Source: Parashewanella spongiae
Lineage (GTDB): Bacteria; Pseudomonadota; Gammaproteobacteria; Enterobacterales; Shewanellaceae
Assembly (NCBI RefSeq): GCF_004358345.1
Contig: NZ_CP037952.1
Coordinates: 2,108,001 to 2,172,000, forward strand
Reading direction: 5' to 3'
DNA length: 64,000 nucleotides
The position numbers were made by a program, and so were the translations under genes. Under the pieces are notes generated by a model. It searched no databases and had not been told where the DNA came from. It saw only the letters and a program-made list of their open reading frames with translations. Positions 58,853-64,000 of the stretch are shown piece by piece; the stretch's first letter is position 1, and every line of letters begins with the position of its first letter.

Positions 58853-59602
58853 ATGATACAAGATTACAGCAATGCAAATATTGTCATTTTGACGGGAGCA
58901 GGCCTTTCAGCTCCTTCAGGAATTGAAACGTTTAGATCTCAAGATGGCCTTTGGGAGCAGCATTTGATTGAAGATGTTGCCACACCTGAAGGTTATGCGA
59001 GCAATCCTGAGTTAGTTGACACCTTCTATAATCAACGCCGCGCACAATTGAATGATCCCCTTGTTAGTCCAAATGCTGCTCATGTTGCCCTTGCTAAGCT
59101 TGAACTAGCGCATCAAGGTAGATTATTTGTAATTACCCAGAATGTAGATGATCTTCATGAACGAGCAGGGAGTAAGCAAGTCCTGCATATGCATGGAGAG
59201 ATACGCAAAGGTCGCTGTCCAAGATCCAATTTAAGCTTTTTGATGAAAAAGGACTTCTCTTCTGAACAATTGTGTAGTTGTTGCCAACCAGCTCAGCGTC
59301 TAAGACCACATATTGTTTGGTTTGGTGAAATGCCTATTGGAATGGGCATGATTGAGCGTGCGTTAACTGAGTGCGACTTATTCATATCTGTGGGTACATC
59401 GGGTGTTGTTTACCCTGCTGCTGGCTTTGTTCGATTGGCGAAAGCCTTTGGTGCCAAGACCATCGATGTAAATACTGAACCATGTTATACGGGTTCTTTT
59501 GATGCCCAATATAAAGGGTGTGCAACGGAAACGCTACCTAAACTCATTGATAAAATATTAAATGGACAACCTCTCAGTCATAAAGAGGTTGAATTGGTTT
59601 AA
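58853..59602 (+). CDS. cobB: NAD-dependent protein deacylase (sirtuin)
   Basis: CobB removes acyl groups from lysines using NAD. The 249-residue sirtuin shows the Rossmann loop TGAGLSAPSGIETFRSQDGLW (the usual GAGISAESGI with changes), TQNVDDLHERAG, and the catalytic His in HMHGEI. The zinc part has GRCPRSN and LCSCCQ as in E. coli CobB. RPHIVWFGEMP and GTSGVVYPAAGF complete the fold. It converges on bioA with only six bases between the stops. Confidence 0.93.
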   Translation: MIQDYSNANIVILTGAGLSAPSGIETFRSQDGLWEQHLIEDVATPEGYASNPELVDTFYNQRRAQLNDPLVSPNAAHVALAKLELAHQGRLFVITQNVDDLHERAGSKQVLHMHGEIRKGRCPRSNLSFLMKKDFSSEQLCSCCQPAQRLRPHIVWFGEMPIGMGMIERALTECDLFISVGTSGVVYPAAGFVRLAKAFGAKTIDVNTEPCYTGSFDAQYKGCATETLPKLIDKILNGQPLSHKEVELV

Positions 59603-59608
59603 AATTTT

Positions 59609-60970
59609 TTAGCCATGGCTGATAAATACTTTTTTTGTTGAAGCGGGTGTGTCACTGATCATTTTGGCAACCACTTTCATTGCAGTAGTCAGTTGAGTAA
59701 GTTGTTTTGGAGAAATTGTATACGGCGGCATAATATATATGACACTGCCAAATACTCTTATCCAAACTCCAAGCTCAGTAAAGTGAGGTTGCAGTTCGGC
59801 TGCATTGAGTGAGTGATCCATTTCAATGACACCAATACTACCAAGTACTCTAACGTCTTTTACCGCGGTATAACATTTGGCTTCTTCTAACTCAGCCACC
59901 ATTTGTTTTTCTAAGTTTATGACTTGTGACTGCCACTTCCCCTCGTTGATTAAATCAAGGCTGGCATTAGCCGCAGAGCATGCAAGCGGGTTTGCCATAA
60001 ATGTTGGTCCATGCATGAAAACACCTGCTGGAGAGTCACTGATACCTTTTGCAACTTTATCCGTACATAAGGTTGCAGCAAGGCTAATATAACCGCCAGT
60101 TAGTGCTTTACCTAAACATAAAATGTCTGGTGTAATATCTGCGTGTTCATAAGCAAATAGTTTTCCTGTACGCCCAAAGCCTGTTGCAATTTCATCAATA
60201 ATGAGAAGGACATTAAATTCGTCACACAGTGCTCTTACTTCTTTTAAGTACTCAGCACTATAAAAGTACATGCCTCCTGCACCTTGCTTAATTGGTTCTA
60301 AAATCATTGCCGCAATGGAGTTGTGATGTGAGATAAATTTGTGTCTCAGTGCTTCGACATCACCTGAGTTAACGGGCTCACCAAACTTAGCTTGTGGCGC
60401 TTTAACAAAGTGTTGTTTAGTGACTGCATCGCCAAACATAGTATGCATACCATTGTCAGGATCACAGACGCTCATCGACGCGAACGAATCGCCATGATAA
60501 CCGCGTTTTATCGTAATTAATTTCTGCTTATTGGCTTTTCCGATGCCTTGCCAATATTGGAGAGCCATTTTTATGGCTACTTCTACAGCAATGGAACCAG
60601 AATCACTAAAAAATACTTTTGTGAGTGGTTTGCAAGTCATCTCAATGAGTTTTTTAGTTAATTCAATGGCTGGTGTGTGAGTGATGCCGCCAAACATAAT
60701 GTGGGGCAACATATTCAACTGCTTTGACATGGCTGAAATGATTTTTGGATGGTTATAACCATGAACGCAAGCCCACCAAGAGCTGGTGCCATCAATTAGT
60801 TTTGTTCCATCATTTAGTGTTAGCTCGCAACCGTCAGCGGATTCTACTCCTATAACCGGAAAGGCCTGATTCATCGACGTGTATGGATGCCAGATGTGCT
60901 GGCGATCAAAGTCAAAATCCCATGCTTGGTTTTCAGAATTTACAGAATTTACAGAATTTTCATTGTTCAT
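59609..60970 (-). CDS. bioA: Adenosylmethionine-8-amino-7-oxononanoate aminotransferase
   Basis: BioA makes diaminopelargonic acid using SAM as amino donor. The 453-residue class III aminotransferase has WHPYTSMNQAFPV, DGTSSWWACVHGYNHP, FFSDSGSIAVEVA, the cofactor Asp in LIIDEIATGFGRTG and the PLP lysine in CLGKALTGGY. The first 13 residues (MNNENSVNSVNSE) contain a small tandem repeat from CAGAATTTA units. It is divergent from bioBFC across 99 bp, which should hold the control region. Confidence 0.96.
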   Translation of the reverse strand: MNNENSVNSVNSENQAWDFDFDRQHIWHPYTSMNQAFPVIGVESADGCELTLNDGTKLIDGTSSWWACVHGYNHPKIISAMSKQLNMLPHIMFGGITHTPAIELTKKLIEMTCKPLTKVFFSDSGSIAVEVAIKMALQYWQGIGKANKQKLITIKRGYHGDSFASMSVCDPDNGMHTMFGDAVTKQHFVKAPQAKFGEPVNSGDVEALRHKFISHHNSIAAMILEPIKQGAGGMYFYSAEYLKEVRALCDEFNVLLIIDEIATGFGRTGKLFAYEHADITPDILCLGKALTGGYISLAATLCTDKVAKGISDSPAGVFMHGPTFMANPLACSAANASLDLINEGKWQSQVINLEKQMVAELEEAKCYTAVKDVRVLGSIGVIEMDHSLNAAELQPHFTELGVWIRVFGSVIYIMPPYTISPKQLTQLTTAMKVVAKMISDTPASTKKVFISHG

Positions 60971-61069
60971 ATTTTAACCATTGGTAAATCGGTTGTGTTA
61001 TCTGGCATTGACAGCAGCTTAGTTGTGGCTATCCTAGCCAACATAACGATGAAATAAAAGAGATAAATT

Positions 61070-62122
61070 ATGTCGCAGCTTGAATGTCGGACTGATTGGA
61101 AACGAGAAGAAATTGAAACCTTGTTTGCACTTCCAATGAATGACTTATTGTTTAAAGCACACAGTATTCATAGAGAAACCTTTGATCCGAATGAAGTTCA
61201 AATCAGTCGTTTGCTGTCGATTAAAACAGGTGCTTGCCCTGAAGATTGTAAGTATTGTCCTCAAAGCGCTCGTTATGATACAGGCCTTGAAAAAGAACGT
61301 TTATTGGCAATGGAAACGGTATTAACAGAAGCTAAAAGCGCTAAAGCTGCAGGCGCTTCACGTTTTTGCATGGGGGCGGCTTGGCGTGACCCAAAACAAC
61401 GAGATATGCCATATTTGACTCAAATGGTAAGAGAAGTCAAAGCCATGGGTATGGAAACTTGTATGACGTTAGGGATGCTTGATACTGATAAAGCGAGTCA
61501 ATTAGCGGATGCAGGCCTAGATTATTATAACCATAACCTTGATACCTCACCTGAGTACTATGGTGATGTAATTACGACTCGTACTTACCAAAACCGTTTA
61601 GATACCTTGGATAATGTTCGCTCTGCTGGCATGAAAGTGTGCTCCGGCGGTATTGTTGGTATGGGTGAACAAGCTAAAGATCGTGCTGGTTTATTGCAGC
61701 AACTTGCTAATCTTGAACAACACCCAGACTCAGTACCGATTAATATGTTAGTTAAGGTTGCAGGCACTCCTTTTGCCGACTTAGATGATCTTGATCCATT
61801 AGAGTTTGTTCGAACCATTGCTGTGGCGCGTATCCTTATGCCTAAATCTCGGGTTCGATTATCAGCAGGGCGCGAGAGTATGAGCGATGAAATGCAAGCT
61901 ATGTGTTTCTTTGCTGGGGCAAATTCAATTTTTTATGGTTGTAAGTTATTAACGACACCTAATCCTGAAGAGAATGATGATTTAACCTTGTTTAAGCGCT
62001 TGGGTCTACACCCTGAGCAAGGGCCAGTAGCTAAATTAGAGCAAGAAACTGAATTGCTAGAAAAAGCGTTAGCTCAACATGATAAGTCAAATGGCGCATT
62101 TTATGATGCAGCAGCGCTATAA
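61070..62122 (+). CDS. bioB: Biotin synthase
   Basis: BioB inserts sulphur into dethiobiotin by radical SAM chemistry. The 350-residue protein has the CxxxCxxC cluster motif in [15 protein letters not shown], the [2Fe-2S] ligand region [10 protein letters not shown], and the conserved [14 protein letters not shown] and [21 protein letters not shown] segments. It is first in the bioBFC operon. Confidence 0.97.
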   Translation: MSQLECRTDWKREEIETLFALPMNDLLFKAHSIHRETFDPNEVQISRLLSIKTGACPEDCKYCPQSARYDTGLEKERLLAMETVLTEAKSAKAAGASRFCMGAAWRDPKQRDMPYLTQMVREVKAMGMETCMTLGMLDTDKASQLADAGLDYYNHNLDTSPEYYGDVITTRTYQNRLDTLDNVRSAGMKVCSGGIVGMGEQAKDRAGLLQQLANLEQHPDSVPINMLVKVAGTPFADLDDLDPLEFVRTIAVARILMPKSRVRLSAGRESMSDEMQAMCFFAGANSIFYGCKLLTTPNPEENDDLTLFKRLGLHPEQGPVAKLEQETELLEKALAQHDKSNGAFYDAAAL

Positions 62123-62133
62123 AGCTGCCTTTA

Positions 62134-63342
62134 ATGGTGTCAATGAGCGAAACTAATAGAATGACGAACGCTAATCATATCCTCGAGAAAAAAATGCAAG
62201 CTGCCATCGACTTGAGTGCTGAAAAAGGTGTGTTGCGTAGGCGTGTTATAGTGAACTCAATACCTGAACACACGACACAAATAGACGTTGAGGGTAAGAG
62301 GTACATTAATTTTAGTAGTAATGACTATTTAGGATTGAATAGAGAACCTGCATTGCTCGATGAACTTCACAAAGCAACCTTAAAATATGGTTTAGGCAGT
62401 GGCTCATCACCACTGGTTTCTGGGTATTGCGATGCACACATGAAGCTTGAGCAGTTATTATGCCAGCAAACTGGACACCAAGCGGCCTTGTTATTCAATT
62501 CAGGTTTTAGTGCTAATCATGGCTTGATGACGGCATTGTTTGATAAGACCGATCACATTATTGCTGATAAGTTAATTCATGCCTCAATCATTGATGGAAT
62601 AAGCCACTCTGGCGCAGTATTAAAACGTTTTATTCATAATAAGGTTGAACACGCTGAAACCTTGTTAAAAAAATACAATACTTCCGCATTGGTTACGGAA
62701 AGCGTGTTTAGCATGGATGGTGACTGCGCTCCCGTAGAATACCTATCAATGCTCTGCCAGAAATATCATACCCAACTCATTGTTGATGATGCTCATGGCT
62801 TCGGAGTGATTAACTTATGTGTTGCGCCTAATGTGCAACCAAAATGCAATATACAGATCATCACCTTTGGTAAAGCTTTGGGTTGCCAAGGTGCGGCTGT
62901 ATTGGGCAGTAAACAGCTCATTGATTATTTAGTCAGCCATTCTAGAGAGTATATTTATTCAACGGCGCTTTCTCCCATTAATGCTTGTTTGGCTTATTCA
63001 GCCTGCAAATACATCGCGGATAATCCGGAATTACAATCTCAATTAATGAGTAATATTGCCTATTTTAAACAACAAGCAAAACGGAGAAATATCGATTTAA
63101 TAGAATCTGAAATGCCGATCCAAGGTGTTATAATTGGAGATCCTGAAAAAGCAGTCGAAGCATCTAACCAATTAAAATCTGATGGATTATGGGTAGGGGC
63201 GATTCGAACACCTACTGTGCCGAAAAATACTGATAGGCTAAGAATAACAATAACAGCAAAACACTCAACAGAAGATATTGATCAGTGTATTACCGCATTG
63301 GATAAGCTGTTTATGAATGAGGAATATTGTCATGCTCGCTGA
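62134..63342 (+). CDS. bioF: 8-amino-7-oxononanoate synthase
   Basis: BioF condenses pimeloyl thioester and alanine with PLP. The 402-residue form is longer than the usual ~385, so the ATGs at 62143 or 62161 are also plausible; none has a strong ribosome site. NFSSNDYLGLN, GSGSSPLVSGY, TESVFSMDGDCAP, VDDAHGFGVI and the PLP lysine in ITFGKALGCQGAAV are all present. It overlaps bioC by 11 bases. Confidence 0.95.
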   Translation: MVSMSETNRMTNANHILEKKMQAAIDLSAEKGVLRRRVIVNSIPEHTTQIDVEGKRYINFSSNDYLGLNREPALLDELHKATLKYGLGSGSSPLVSGYCDAHMKLEQLLCQQTGHQAALLFNSGFSANHGLMTALFDKTDHIIADKLIHASIIDGISHSGAVLKRFIHNKVEHAETLLKKYNTSALVTESVFSMDGDCAPVEYLSMLCQKYHTQLIVDDAHGFGVINLCVAPNVQPKCNIQIITFGKALGCQGAAVLGSKQLIDYLVSHSREYIYSTALSPINACLAYSACKYIADNPELQSQLMSNIAYFKQQAKRRNIDLIESEMPIQGVIIGDPEKAVEASNQLKSDGLWVGAIRTPTVPKNTDRLRITITAKHSTEDIDQCITALDKLFMNEEYCHAR

Positions 63343-64000
63343 AAAGTGGTCATGTGAGTCTCAATCGTTCGCTGAACATTCGCCAGTAAGTAAAGGTTTT
63401 TCGGCAGCCGCAAAAACTTATAGCTCTCATAATGTGGTACAAACCATTTGTTCTTCAGAATTAATAGAGGGGCTAAATTTACAAGGAAATATTGTTGATT
63501 TAGGTGCTGGACCTGGAACGCAGTATCATGTTAATCCAGCATCGAGTGTTTTGTGTCTCGATGTCGCATTTGGAATGCTATCTTTTTTAAAATCAAAATT
63601 TCCTTCTTACAGTCCAATTAATGCGGATGCTCAATCTTTACCACTTTTATCAGAGTCAATTGATTACATTGTTTCAAATCTAGCATTGCAGTGGTGTTCA
63701 GATTACAAGAGTGCGATTGATGAAGCTCAGCGGGTACTTACTCATGGCGGTGAAATTCACTTAAATCTTGTCGCTAATAATAGTTTGCCAGAACTCAAAG
63801 CACTTGGGTTTAGTGTTAATCAATTTCGTGAATTATCTGAGTACCAACAAGCATTTGAAACAAGTAATTGGAAAGTTCTCGAAGTAGAATTATCAAAAAA
63901 AGTGGTTTATTTTTCTACTTTAAAAGAGCTGTTATATTCAATAAAAGGTGTTGGCGCATCAGTGAAATTTCAGAACTCTGATTCTCAAGTGCAGATAAGA
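63332..64000 (+). CDS. bioC: Malonyl-[ACP] O-methyltransferase BioC, cut by the window end
   Basis: BioC methylates malonyl-ACP to start pimelate synthesis. The 223 visible residues start MLAEKWSCESQSFAEHSPVS. The SAM-binding motif is IVDLGAGPGTQYH, followed by the LCLDVAFGML acidic strand, NADAQSLPLLSESIDYIVSN and LALQWCSDYKSAIDEAQRVL. The start overlaps the bioF stop. The 3' end lies beyond the window. Confidence 0.9.
   Translation, partial: MLAEKWSCESQSFAEHSPVSKGFSAAAKTYSSHNVVQTICSSELIEGLNLQGNIVDLGAGPGTQYHVNPASSVLCLDVAFGMLSFLKSKFPSYSPINADAQSLPLLSESIDYIVSNLALQWCSDYKSAIDEAQRVLTHGGEIHLNLVANNSLPELKALGFSVNQFRELSEYQQAFETSNWKVLEVELSKKVVYFSTLKELLYSIKGVGASVKFQNSDSQVQIR

Noticed and set aside
60971-61069. 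BirA operator between bioA and bioB
   Set aside because: I looked for the known BirA box (TTGTAAACC-type half-sites) and found no convincing match.

Overview
The window reads as a chromosomal segment of a marine gammaproteobacterium of the Shewanellaceae, with low G+C by eye. Three things point there. The trp operon has separate trpG and trpD and a fused trpCF. The trp/rnm/yciO/scpAB/rluB/yciK/sohB block and the htpG-cnoX-adk-gsk order look like Shewanella. Several DUF families typical of Shewanella and Vibrio are present (DUF3192, DUF3301, DUF3549, DUF2310, Syd, VolA-type lipase). Parashewanella, a host-associated sister genus, is a reasonable guess because of the dense small repeats and the eukaryote-like proteins, but this is inference.

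Layout. 1-7 kb: the end of an unknown protein, an M1-like metallopeptidase coupled to a DUF6702 protein, then nested small repeats and a group II intron with its reverse transcriptase. 7.5-11 kb: a pentatricopeptide-repeat (PPR) protein translationally coupled to a lipoprotein of the cytosolic-carboxypeptidase-like M14 family. 11.4-14.6 kb: a large unknown protein bounded by repeat ends. 15-18.4 kb: galR and divergent galTK with a perfect operator palindrome. 18.6-24 kb: a chemoreceptor, queF, syd, and DUF2310 and DUF3192 proteins. 24-31 kb: htpG with a near-consensus heat-shock promoter, cnoX, adk, gsk and a DAACS symporter. 31-35 kb: an Ig-like surface lipoprotein and an acetyltransferase. 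36.07-36.53 kb: a previously gene-free stretch that looks like a CsrB-type sRNA with about 29 GGA motifs and a terminator. 36.6-39.5 kb: DUF3301, DUF3549, DUF2200 and transposase wrecks. 39.7-47 kb: the trpEGD(CF)BA operon with a leader peptide holding three tandem Trp codons and an attenuator. 47.6-52 kb: rnm, yciO, scpA, scpB, rluB and yciK. 52.5-59.6 kb: VolA-like lipase, sohB, an AEC transporter, an acetyltransferase, fur and cobB. 59.6-64 kb: the biotin genes bioA and bioBFC, with bioC cut by the window end.

Small non-coding mobile repeats are the most striking structural theme. Family P (about 350 bp, ends ATACCAATTACAG) has seven long copies plus fragments. Families O and B (178 and 165 bp, TNA target duplications) share architecture, and family A has CTAG duplications. 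They are inserted into one another up to three levels deep. Their ends supply stop codons to two genes, and they separate the trp attenuator from trpE.
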